From assembly GCA_031402225.1 (NCBI GenBank), contig JANNSD010000050.1, positions 72,933 to 136,932 of the forward strand: a DNA stretch of 64,000 nt. The letters run 5' to 3'. Shown here piece after piece: positions 52,777-60,660 of this stretch (its first letter is position 1; each line of letters begins with the position of its first letter). The notes under the pieces were generated by a model. The model had not been told where the DNA came from. It did no database searches and was given only the letters and a program-made list of their open reading frames with translations. Source of the stretch: JAGGAG01 sp031402225. GTDB lineage: Bacteria; Gemmatimonadota; Gemmatimonadetes; Gemmatimonadales; GWC2-71-9. Made by a program: the position numbers and the translations under genes.

Positions 52777-53132
52777 GCCCGATAATTTCCACCTTCGGCA
52801 CCGAGCTATCTCTTGCGCAGGGGGCGCTCGAGACCTCTAGTTTTGCGGCCCCGGATCACTCCGGGTGTGCTCTTATCGGGCGGTCAATGGGTTGACCCTA
52901 TCACCGTCAAGTTTGACGGCACTTCGAACCTACGGTCTGCGGGATGGGCGGTCAACAACCATAGAATTGACGTAAGCAAGCTACTGCTATTCAATGAGTT
53001 AGGTGGCCTTACCGATCAATTATTTGACATCACATTTGCTGCCTACCAGTATTACATGTCGGGCATACGCAACATTAAGTAGCTATTCTCCGGCCTCATT
53101 GGTGGACACCTCATCACATTCGGGGGCTTCCC
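52777..53132. other. AT-rich insert with an 89-codon ORF (52813-53082)
   Basis: The segment from about 52870 to 53085 is far richer in A/T than the flanking genes and uses codons such as TTA, ATA and AAT that are rare nearby. An ORF could start at 52813 and read VDPITVKFDGTSNLRSAGWA, later LLLFNELGGLTDQLFDITF, to TAG 53080. The protein-like reading only begins inside the AT-rich part, which suggests a fragment of foreign coding sequence rather than an intact gene. No family recognised. Confidence 0.4.
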
Positions 53133-54701
53133 GTGGCTCGCTTCACCATCTGGCTGCTCGCGCTCACGTCGCTTTCGGCGGTTCCGGTCGCTGCGCAGAC
53201 GCTCCCCACGGAAGATCCTGTGCTCCGGCGCCTCTGGTCACTTGGCATCGACAGCAGTCACGCCTACGACCTGGCGCAGCCGCTCATCGACTCCATCGGG
53301 CCACGGCTCACGGGATCGCCCGCCATTCGATCAGGCAATGACTGGCTGGTGGCGCGGTACCGGGACTGGGGGATCACCGCCCGGAATGAGCAGTACGGCA
53401 CCTGGCGCAGCTGGCGTCGTGGCATAACACACTTCGACCTGGTGGCGCCACGGGTTCGCTCGCTGGAGGCGATCATGCTCGCCTGGAGTGCACCCTCCAG
53501 GGGCCGCGTCGAGGGCAAGGTGATCGTCCTTCCCGATGTCGCGGACAGTGCGGCCTTCAGGGCGTGGCTGCCAGCCGCCAAGGGCAACTTTGTGCTCGTG
53601 TCGTATCCGCAGCCGACCTGTCGTCCCGATTCGAGCTTCAAGCAGAGCGCGCTGCCGGTCACCTGGGACAGCCTGCAGGCGACCCGCAAGCGCGGGCGCG
53701 AGGCATGGACGGCGCGGGTGCAACGCACCGGCGCGCAGGGCGGTGATGCACTGTCGGTGATGCTGGCCGAAGCCGGTGCCGCCGGGGTCGTGACGTCGCT
53801 GTGGTCGCAGGGGTGGGGCGTGAACCGGATCTTCGGGACCCGTGCCACGAAGGCGCCGGTGGTCGACGTGAGCTGCGAGGACTACGGCCTCCTCTTCCGG
53901 CTCGCCGAGCGGAACCAGTCACCGGTCGCGCGGCTGGAGACGCAGTCGGAGGCGCTGGGTGAACAGCCGGTGTTCAATACCATTGCGGAGATTCGCGGGG
54001 TGGAGAAGCCCGACGAGTACGTCATGCTCTCGGCGCACTTCGACAGCTGGGACGGCGCGTCTGGTGCCACCGACAACGGTACCGGTACCATCGCCATGCT
54101 GGAGGCCGCGCGCCTGCTCAGCATCGCGTATCCCCGGCCGAAGCGCACGATCATCATCGGGCACTGGAGTGGTGAGGAACAGGGCCTGAACGGCTCGCGC
54201 GCGTGGGCGGCGGATCATCCGGAAGTGGTGCAGCACCTGCAGGCGTTGTTCAACCAGGACAACGGCACCGGCCGCATCCAGACCATCTCGACTCAGGGCC
54301 TGGTTGGCGCCGGCCCCCTGTTCGCCGGCTGGTTTGCGCGCCTGCCGACCGAGCTCACCGCTGACATCAAGCTGCAGATTCCCGGCACGCCCGGAAGCGG
54401 TGGAACCGACAACGCCAGCTTTGTGTGCTACGGCGCGCCGGCATTCGGCCTGGGTTCCCTGCCCTGGGAGTATTTCACCTACACCTGGCACACCAACCGC
54501 GACACCTTTGACAAGATCGTGTTCGACGAGCTGAAGCAGAACGCCACGCTGGCGGCGATGCTGGTGTATCTCGCGTCGGAGGATCCCCAGACCATGCCGC
54601 GCGACCGCCGGGTGATGCCGGTGGACCCGGCGACTGGTGTTCCCCGCGCGTGGCCCGACTGCACCGCGCCGGCGCGCACGAGTGCCGAAAGCCAGCGGTA
54701 G
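53133..54701 (+). CDS. Exported M28 zinc aminopeptidase
   Basis: 522 residues, GTG start. Signal peptide MARFTIWLLALTSLSAVPVA. After a PA-like inserted domain come the M28 metal ligands in order: SAHFDSW (His), GATDNGTG (Asp), GEEQG (Glu pair), FNQDNGTG (Asp), and YTWHTNRDT (His). A complete active site, so a working periplasmic or secreted aminopeptidase for peptide scavenging. Confidence 0.93.
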   Translation: MARFTIWLLALTSLSAVPVAAQTLPTEDPVLRRLWSLGIDSSHAYDLAQPLIDSIGPRLTGSPAIRSGNDWLVARYRDWGITARNEQYGTWRSWRRGITHFDLVAPRVRSLEAIMLAWSAPSRGRVEGKVIVLPDVADSAAFRAWLPAAKGNFVLVSYPQPTCRPDSSFKQSALPVTWDSLQATRKRGREAWTARVQRTGAQGGDALSVMLAEAGAAGVVTSLWSQGWGVNRIFGTRATKAPVVDVSCEDYGLLFRLAERNQSPVARLETQSEALGEQPVFNTIAEIRGVEKPDEYVMLSAHFDSWDGASGATDNGTGTIAMLEAARLLSIAYPRPKRTIIIGHWSGEEQGLNGSRAWAADHPEVVQHLQALFNQDNGTGRIQTISTQGLVGAGPLFAGWFARLPTELTADIKLQIPGTPGSGGTDNASFVCYGAPAFGLGSLPWEYFTYTWHTNRDTFDKIVFDELKQNATLAAMLVYLASEDPQTMPRDRRVMPVDPATGVPRAWPDCTAPARTSAESQR

Positions 54702-54793
54702 GCGTGCCGACGCCCTGAGGATAGGCAACCCGGCGGCCGCCCCTTAGCTTGCGGGCGGTTATCGGGGGTCCCCAAGCCAAGGATGCTGATCGC

Positions 54794-55726
54794 ATGATGC
54801 GCAACGGGCTGCTCTGGCTGTCGGAACAGCCGCAGATCTTCAACTTCGTGCGCCGCAACGGACTGGCCACGCAGTTCGCGTCCCGGTTCGTGGCGGGCGA
54901 GACAATCCCCGAGGCGGTTGCCGCGGCGACCGCGCTCCAGGCCAAGGGCATTACCGCCTCGCTGGACCTGCTGGGCGAGAGCGTCACCCAGGCGTCGGAG
55001 GCCGAGTCGGCCTGCGCGCAGTACGTGCAGATGGTCGACGAAATGGCGGCAGCCCACGACGACGTGAACGTCTCGGTGAAGCTGACGCAGATGGGCCTCG
55101 ATATCGACGAGGATCTCTGCCTGCGCAACATGACGCGCATCCTCGAGCGAGCGGAACAGCACGACGGATTCGTGCGGCTCGACATGGAGAGTTCGGCCTA
55201 TACCCAGCGCACGCTCGATTTCTTCGCCCACCGCCTCTTTCCCCGGTTCGGCAAGCACTGCGGTGTGGTGATCCAGTCGTGCCTGCGGCGCTCGGATGCG
55301 GACATCCAGCGCCTCATCGACATGCAGGCCCGGGTGCGCCTCTGCAAGGGGGCATACCTCGAGCCGGCCGACGTGGCGTTCCCCGCGAAGTCGGACGTGG
55401 ACAAGGCCTATGTGCGCCTGGTGGAGCGTTTGCTCGAGCGCGGCAATTACCCCGGCATCGCGACCCATGACGAGGCTATTCTCGGGCACGTGCGGAAGTT
55501 CGCGCAACGCAATGGCATCGGTGCCGAGCGCTTCGAGTTCCAGATGCTCTACGGGGTGCGGCGTGACCTGCAGGAACAGCTGGTGCAGAGCGGCCACCGC
55601 ATGCGGGTCTATATCCCGTTCGGAACGCAGTGGTATCCCTACCTGATGCGCCGTCTGGCCGAGCGCCCCGCCAACATCGCGTTCATTCTCGGCAACATCG
55701 TGAAGGAATCCGTTCCCGGCCTGTGA
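54794..55726 (+). CDS. Proline dehydrogenase
   Basis: 310 residues, the monofunctional form lacking the P5C dehydrogenase of PutA. Start ATG 54794 (AAGGA 10 bases upstream) matches the usual family opening MMRNGLLWLSEQPQIFNFVR. TIM-barrel motifs: KGITASLDLLGE, VSVKLTQMGLDID, RLDMESSAYTQRTLDFF, VRLCKGAYLEP, GIATHDEAIL, FQMLYGVRRDLQ and YIPFGTQWYPYLMRRLAERPAN. Oxidises proline to pyrroline-5-carboxylate with FAD. Confidence 0.92.
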   Translation: MMRNGLLWLSEQPQIFNFVRRNGLATQFASRFVAGETIPEAVAAATALQAKGITASLDLLGESVTQASEAESACAQYVQMVDEMAAAHDDVNVSVKLTQMGLDIDEDLCLRNMTRILERAEQHDGFVRLDMESSAYTQRTLDFFAHRLFPRFGKHCGVVIQSCLRRSDADIQRLIDMQARVRLCKGAYLEPADVAFPAKSDVDKAYVRLVERLLERGNYPGIATHDEAILGHVRKFAQRNGIGAERFEFQMLYGVRRDLQEQLVQSGHRMRVYIPFGTQWYPYLMRRLAERPANIAFILGNIVKESVPGL

Positions 55727-56037
55727 GCGAATTCACGTTGGGTGGGTACATGGCGAAGCACGAGCGGGCCGCGGCATTCGAGGGCGCCGATGGGCAGCCG
55801 TACTCCGTGGGCATCTACGTGGATGACGAGCCGGACGAGAAGGGTCGCTACGGCGCCGCGCTGCTCTTCGTGCGCTGGGCCCCGTCGGGCGACCGCCCCA
55901 TTGGTCACGTGGAGACGCCGGTGCTCACGCGCGGCGCCACGCCGGGCGAGGCCAACGACCGGCTCGAGGCGTGGTCCCTCTTCGATGTAAAGGCCGCCCT
56001 CGATGAAGCCATCGCCGCCGCGCCTAATCCCTGGTGA
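55723..56037 (+). CDS. Conserved-type small hypothetical protein
   Basis: 104 residues from GTG 55723, which overlaps the proline dehydrogenase stop (GTGA); ATG 55750 is an alternative. Acidic, soluble: FEGADGQPYSVGIYVDDEPD, YGAALLFVRWA, VETPVLTRGATPGEAND, then a C-terminal helix. No family recognised. Its stop overlaps rsgA, so it sits inside a three-gene operon. Confidence 0.7.
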   Translation: MSEFTLGGYMAKHERAAAFEGADGQPYSVGIYVDDEPDEKGRYGAALLFVRWAPSGDRPIGHVETPVLTRGATPGEANDRLEAWSLFDVKAALDEAIAAAPNPW

Positions 56038-56939
56038 CCAGTCGCCGGGGCACGGTCCTCGGGCGGGACGGCGCGGCGCTCCGGGTACTCGCCGAGGGCG
56101 ATGAATTGCGAGCGGTGCTGCGCGGTCGCATGAAGCAGCGGGGCCTGAAGGTGGTGGCGGGCGACGTGGTCACGCTGGAGCCCGAGGCCGGCGGCGACCT
56201 GTGGGGCATCATCGAGGTCGAGCCGCGCCGGTCGGTGCTGGAGCGGCGCATTCCGGGCGGGCGCGGCACTCGCGCCATCGCGGCGAACATCGACCGCATT
56301 TTCGTCGTCACCGCGACGCGCGAGCCGGAACCCATTCCTTCCGTCATCGATCGACTGCTGGTCCTCGCCGAAGCCAACGATGTCACGCCCGCCCTGGTGG
56401 TCAACAAGATCGACCTCGACCCCGGCACCGACCTCATCGCGCGCTACCGGGCCGCGGGATACGATGTCTTTCCGATCGCTACGAAGCAGGGCCTCGGACT
56501 CGAGGCCATCCGCGGCTGGCTGCCGAATCATGCGTCGGTGTTTGCGGGGCCGAGCGGGGCGGGCAAGTCGAGCCTGCTCAATGCGCTCGAGCCCGGGGTG
56601 GCCCTGCGCACCGCGGCGGTGAGCGAGAAGATCGGGCGCGGCATGCACACCACGGTGAGTGCCATCATGGTCCCGCTCACGGGTGGAGGGTGGCTGGTGG
56701 ACACCCCCGGCTTCAGTGAGGTGGGATTGTGGGGTCTCGAGGCGCGCGGACTCGCGGAGTGCTTCCCCGAAATGCGGCCACGACTGGGGCAGTGTCGCTT
56801 TCAGGACTGCCGGCACGTCACCGAGCCGGGGTGCGCGGTACGCGCGGCGGTGACGGAGGGGGCGATGCATCCCGACCGGTACGCCAGTTACCTGTTGCTC
56901 CTCGAAGAGACGGAGGAGGAGCCCCGGGAGTGGGAGTGA
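56034..56939 (+). CDS. rsgA: Ribosome small-subunit maturation GTPase RsgA
   Basis: 301 residues. N-terminal OB fold, then a circularly permuted GTPase: G4 NKID before G1 GPSGAGKSS, GRGMHTT, G3 DTPG, and the C-terminal zinc motif CRFQDCRHVTEPGC. It assists late 30S assembly. GTG 56034 overlaps the small gene upstream. Ends 4 bases from the convergent mazG stop. Confidence 0.95.
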   Translation: MTSRRGTVLGRDGAALRVLAEGDELRAVLRGRMKQRGLKVVAGDVVTLEPEAGGDLWGIIEVEPRRSVLERRIPGGRGTRAIAANIDRIFVVTATREPEPIPSVIDRLLVLAEANDVTPALVVNKIDLDPGTDLIARYRAAGYDVFPIATKQGLGLEAIRGWLPNHASVFAGPSGAGKSSLLNALEPGVALRTAAVSEKIGRGMHTTVSAIMVPLTGGGWLVDTPGFSEVGLWGLEARGLAECFPEMRPRLGQCRFQDCRHVTEPGCAVRAAVTEGAMHPDRYASYLLLLEETEEEPREWE

Positions 56940-56943
56940 GGCC

Positions 56944-57261
56944 CTAGCGCTTCCGGGTCCAGCGGTTCGCGTCCCGCGTCTCCACCTTGGTCATCATGCG
57001 GTCGAAGGATTCCTGCAGGTTGATCCCCTCGCGGTTGGCCATGCAGATGAGCACGAACATGATGTCCGCCATCTCCATGGCCATGTCACCCGCGCCCTCG
57101 TCCGGCTTCTTGGTCTTCTGCCCGAAGCGGTGGTTGACCTCGCGCGCCAGCTCACCCACCTCTTCCGCCAGGCGGGCCATGTTCGTGAGGGGATCGAAGT
57201 AGCCCTCCTCGAACTGCGCGATCCACGCATCGACACGCGCCTGGGCTTCAGCCAGGGACAC
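56944..57261 (-). CDS. mazG: MazG-like nucleotide pyrophosphohydrolase
   Basis: 105 residues, GTG start. Motif RLAEEVGELAREVNHRFG supplies the EExxE metal-binding helix, and EMADIMFVLICMANREGIN the second acidic helix. Single-domain MazG proteins hydrolyse (d)NTPs to monophosphates and clean the nucleotide pool. The symbol is used for the family; this is a short form. Confidence 0.87.
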   Translation of the reverse strand: MSLAEAQARVDAWIAQFEEGYFDPLTNMARLAEEVGELAREVNHRFGQKTKKPDEGAGDMAMEMADIMFVLICMANREGINLQESFDRMMTKVETRDANRWTRKR

Positions 57262-57270
57262 GGAGCTTCC

Positions 57271-57294
57271 TCACGTCTTCACGTCCTCACGTCT
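57271..57294. repeat. 8-bp tandem repeat x3
   Basis: TCACGTCT, TCACGTCC and TCACGTCT follow each other without gaps between mazG and the last minor-pseudopilin gene. It might bind a protein or be a replication-slippage product. Confidence 0.75.
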
Positions 57295-58388
57295 TAGTTC
57301 TCCGGCCAGCTGTCGGTCCATGCGTTGGCGATCAGGGTGAGATGCCCATAGCGTGCCAGTGCGGCAGCGACATGGCAGGAGTTGTATTGGAGGTCGATCT
57401 GGTCGATTCCGGGGGTCAGCCCGCTGCGACTGTCGAGCACGCTCGCGCCGAGCTTGACGTTGAGGCCGGAGACCATAGCACCCCGCACGAGCGGCCCCGT
57501 GCCGGTCACGGTCAGCACCTCGCCCACCAGGATCACGCCATCCCAGACGAAGCCCGGGGTGATGGTCAAGTCGCCAGTCACCACGATGAGCCCCTGGCCA
57601 GATTCGCCGCCGTCCAGCGTGGCATTGCCATCCACTCGGATCACCGGCCACTGCAGCGGGGCGAAAAAGGGCCAGCCGCTCTCGCTGGTCAGGGTGTAGT
57701 CGGGCTGAAGGACGCTTCCGGTGACAATCGCATTCCAGTCGATGCGCACTGAATCCCGGGCGTCAGCGGTGAGTGGGCCAAGCCAGCGGACAGGGGGAGT
57801 AGGGCTGGGCGGTGCGCTAAAGCCCGACAGGCCGCTCTGTGCCAGCACCGGCACCGCTACCCCGGCGACGCTTGGGGCGGCACCGCAGGCGTCGTCCCCG
57901 TTCATCGTGCCGTTGCCACTCTCGGAGCGGAGACCCGGAATCGAGGTCCAGGCGGCCTTTACGTCCATCGACACCGCGCCCCACGTGGCGTACTGCGCCA
58001 CGGTGCGCTGGGCTGGGGGCGTGTTGACGCTGTATCGCGGCGCTCCGTGGCTGACGCCGCGCGACCGGACGACGTAGAGACTGGGCGTGCCGCCGATCGG
58101 TGGGCGGATCTCGAGCAGCACCACATGCGCGGTGTCGCGCGGCCCGATCGGAATCGCGATGCTGTCGTTCGGCACTGGCTGACTGTCCATCAGTGCGGCG
58201 TACCGCTCCAGCCCCGACTGCGCCACGGCGAAGGCGTCCACCTGGGCCTGCTGGTCACCCACGATGCGGCGCTCCTCGGACACCCGGCTGAACCCGGCCG
58301 TGACGGCCAGGGCCAGCAACGCCATCATGAGGATCACGAGCGGCAGCGACACACCGCGTCGATTCCGGACCAGCAGCGACTCAATCAC
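57294..58388 (-). CDS. PilX-like type IV pilus minor component
   Basis: 364 residues, GTG start. N-terminal hydrophobic helix after a short basic leader (NRRGVSLPLVILMMALLALAV, GVSLP replacing FTLxE), then ERRIVGDQQAQVDAFAVAQSGLERY, typical of PilX proteins. The rest is a beta-rich domain ending in a shape like DUF7305 (GNATLDGGESGQGLIVVTGDLTI). Last of four overlapping pseudopilin genes. Confidence 0.72.
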   Translation of the reverse strand: MIESLLVRNRRGVSLPLVILMMALLALAVTAGFSRVSEERRIVGDQQAQVDAFAVAQSGLERYAALMDSQPVPNDSIAIPIGPRDTAHVVLLEIRPPIGGTPSLYVVRSRGVSHGAPRYSVNTPPAQRTVAQYATWGAVSMDVKAAWTSIPGLRSESGNGTMNGDDACGAAPSVAGVAVPVLAQSGLSGFSAPPSPTPPVRWLGPLTADARDSVRIDWNAIVTGSVLQPDYTLTSESGWPFFAPLQWPVIRVDGNATLDGGESGQGLIVVTGDLTITPGFVWDGVILVGEVLTVTGTGPLVRGAMVSGLNVKLGASVLDSRSGLTPGIDQIDLQYNSCHVAAALARYGHLTLIANAWTDSWPEN

Positions 58389-59286
58389 GGCGGTTCTTGA
58401 AGAAGATCGACGTCGTGAGTTGCATGCGTTTGTTCGTGATGCTGCCCTGCGGCACCGTCTCGCTCATCCCGTCGAGGTGCACCTCGATGCCACGCGTCAT
58501 GGTGATCGGCGACGGTACGGCGTCCTGGGGGACGTCAGACCCGGTGACATAGAACCGGAACCGGGCGCTAGTATCGAAGGGGGCGGCGAGCTCCTCACTC
58601 GTACCGCCGATGACATCGCGCCACAGGGCGATGGCACTGGGCATGCTGACCGCAAGGGCCGCCGAGGGCGCGAAGCGATAGCGCACCCGCTGTAGCAGCA
58701 TCACGTTCATCCCGACCGTCGGCACCAACCCCGAGTACCCGCCTGACGTGCCCATCGACGGCGCCCCGAGCTGCACCACCCGACCCGCTGTGCCCCCGCC
58801 CGCGGACGCTGGCAGCGTGACAATGTTGACCGAACTGCACACCGCGGCATTCCCGGCGCTGAGCGTTGGGCCCCCGGACATCCGGTAGCGGTACTTGCCG
58901 CTCCCGGCATCGCGCCACGCCCATCCGGCGAAGCGTGCGGCGGCCCACGCGCTGTTGTCGACGGGAAGTACGGAGACCGTCAGCGGAATGGTGGTGTTGC
59001 AGGCGACACCGAAGGCGTACGGTGCCCGAAACGTGATGCTCTGCGCCGTCGCGCCAGCCTCCAGGGCGCTGTCGGCGTTGACCGACTCGAGGTCCACCAG
59101 CAGCCGGTTGAGCGACCCCCGGGACACCGACCGTGCCGTTCGCCAGGCCTCGTTGGTGCCGGCCGAGCGATTCTGGGCCATGATGATCTGGATCAGCGCC
59201 GCACCGACAATGCCGGTCACGGTCATCGCGACCAGCAGCTCGACCAGCGTGAGGCCGGCGCGACCTGACCACCGTGCCCGCGTCAT
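58381..59286 (-). CDS. PilW-like minor pseudopilin
   Basis: 301 residues. Prepilin site G/LTLVELLVAMTVTGIVGAALIQII, then a large beta-rich domain (LLVDLESVNADSALEAGA, VRYRFAPSAALAVSMPS). Size and order fit PilW of type IV pilus priming complexes. ATG 59286 overlaps the upstream stop (ATGA). Confidence 0.78.
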   Translation of the reverse strand: MTRARWSGRAGLTLVELLVAMTVTGIVGAALIQIIMAQNRSAGTNEAWRTARSVSRGSLNRLLVDLESVNADSALEAGATAQSITFRAPYAFGVACNTTIPLTVSVLPVDNSAWAAARFAGWAWRDAGSGKYRYRMSGGPTLSAGNAAVCSSVNIVTLPASAGGGTAGRVVQLGAPSMGTSGGYSGLVPTVGMNVMLLQRVRYRFAPSAALAVSMPSAIALWRDVIGGTSEELAAPFDTSARFRFYVTGSDVPQDAVPSPITMTRGIEVHLDGMSETVPQGSITNKRMQLTTSIFFKNRRD

Positions 59287-59693
59287 GGGGTATTGAACGG
59301 GTTGGTGAAGAGCGTATTGACCCGGTAGAGCGTGACTGTGTCAGGCGCCGTCAGGAGGCTGTCGGTCGGCGTGACGACCAGGCGCAGCCGGCGCAGGCCC
59401 GGCAGGGTGTCGGTAATGACGGTGCACATGGAGTGCTGGTAGGCTGGCGTGGCGTCCGCGGTACAGCCGGCAAGCACGTCGGCCGCTGGAACGGCCATGG
59501 CGCGGGACGTCGCGGTCACCATCACCGCGGTGCGGTACTGGCTGGCGGTGACGCTGCTGGACTGGCGAGATACGCGCACGAGCATCGGCCCGAGTACCAC
59601 AACGATGAAGCAGAGCAGCGCAAGCGTGGCGAGTGTCTCGACCAGCGTGAAGCCGCCGCGCCCGGCGGGTGGAAGCTGCAACGAGTCGGTCAT
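59283..59693 (-). CDS. PilV-like minor pseudopilin
   Basis: 136 residues. Leader with GRG then the site G/FTLVETLATLALLCFIVVVLGP, with Glu5. A short globular domain with two cysteines (AGCTADA, SMCTVI) and VNTLFTNPFNTP at the end. The position after a FimT-type gene and before PilW suggests PilV. Overlaps both neighbours by 4 bases. Confidence 0.75.
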   Translation of the reverse strand: MTDSLQLPPAGRGGFTLVETLATLALLCFIVVVLGPMLVRVSRQSSSVTASQYRTAVMVTATSRAMAVPAADVLAGCTADATPAYQHSMCTVITDTLPGLRRLRLVVTPTDSLLTAPDTVTLYRVNTLFTNPFNTP

Positions 59694-60133
59694 CGCACCA
59701 CCCTCACCAGGCCGGCGCTCGACATCGTGATCTGGCGATTGGAGGCTCCGGCAGCAATGGTGACGGTCAGCGGCAGATCCGCCACCCCCGTTGGACGCAC
59801 GGTAACGCTGGCCTCCGAAAGCGAAAGCGAGTCGATCTGGTATTCGGTGTCAGCCCCGAAGGCCCGGCGCTGGTAGAGCGTACCGGAGGAATCACGGATC
59901 TCAATGGTCTGATTGACACAGTCGCATGAGACCGTCACCGGCCGGCGCTGCCGGCTCGCCAGCGTAAAGCTGCGCTCAAGGGTCAGGGCGACCAGGCCTG
60001 CGGCGCGATCCACCCGCGAACTGCGGAATGCCTGGCCTATCCGTGGGATGGAGGCGAGCATGAGGATGCTCAAGATGACCAGTACGACGAACACTTCCAC
60101 CATGGTCATGCCGCGGGTGTTCCGCACCGTCAT
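59690..60133 (-). CDS. FimT/GspH-like minor pseudopilin
   Basis: 147 residues from ATG 60133, with AGGAGG 5 bases upstream on the minus strand. Leader ends RG, then MTMVEVFVVLVILSILMLAS with Glu5. The beta-domain (LTLERSFTLASRQRRPVTVSC, LVRVVR) is GspH/FimT. First gene of the operon. The four genes would initiate or cap a type IV pilus; the motor, major pilin and secretin are not in this window. Confidence 0.82.
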   Translation of the reverse strand: MTVRNTRGMTMVEVFVVLVILSILMLASIPRIGQAFRSSRVDRAAGLVALTLERSFTLASRQRRPVTVSCDCVNQTIEIRDSSGTLYQRRAFGADTEYQIDSLSLSEASVTVRPTGVADLPLTVTIAAGASNRQITMSSAGLVRVVR

Positions 60134-60164
60134 CAAGCCCTCCTCACAGGCCCGTTCAACCCCG

Positions 60165-60191
60165 ACGCAAAACTAACGCAAAACCGCCGCC
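60165..60191 (-). promoter_or_regulatory. Direct repeat and possible sigma-54 site upstream of the pseudopilin operon
   Basis: The 9-mer ACGCAAAAC occurs at 60165-60173 and 60176-60184 (11-base period). On the minus strand the second copy gives TTTTGC, with GG exactly 10 bases before GC (CC at 60190-60191 on plus), the sigma-54 spacing. The -24 box lies in a GGC-rich run, so chance is a serious alternative. Confidence 0.25.
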
Positions 60192-60278
60192 GCCGCCCAC
60201 GGGTCGGGCGACCTGATTGACCCGGCGGTGGCACCGGCTTTAACCTCCGCACCACTCCACCCTCACCAGCGGAACCCC

Positions 60279-60518
60279 ATGCGCCCCCGTGACCGGATTC
60301 TCGAGAATCTGGAGTCGATCTATCGCGAGTCCTACGAGCGGTCCCGGACCGAGGGGCTCGCTTCCCGAATGGTGGAGCTCGACAACGCCTACATGCGCGA
60401 CCAGCTGATGCTCGAGATCCTCCTCGACATTCGCGACCTCTTTTCCGTGGCTCCTGCCGCCAAGGGCGGCAGCGCCCTCGAGACCCTGGAACGCCTGCGC
60501 CGGCTCGGCGGGCGCTGA
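60279..60518 (+). CDS. Small hypothetical helical protein
   Basis: 79 residues. Highly charged amphipathic helices (RILENLESIYRESYERSRTEG, MVELDNAYMRDQLMLEILLDIRDLF) and a short tail. GGAA precedes ATG 60279. Probably a small coiled-coil adaptor; unknown function. 142 bases before the dehydrogenase gene. Confidence 0.6.
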   Translation: MRPRDRILENLESIYRESYERSRTEGLASRMVELDNAYMRDQLMLEILLDIRDLFSVAPAAKGGSALETLERLRRLGGR

Positions 60519-60660
60519 CCGTCCAGCGACCCGGGGACACCACGGCGCTAAAACCTTGTGGCCGAACAAGTTGGCGTATGTGTTTCGCCGACTCCCGACT
60601 CGCGCTATCTTCCCGGGTCCCCGGTCCGTGACCGGCCCAGCGTCTCCTCCAAAGATCCCG

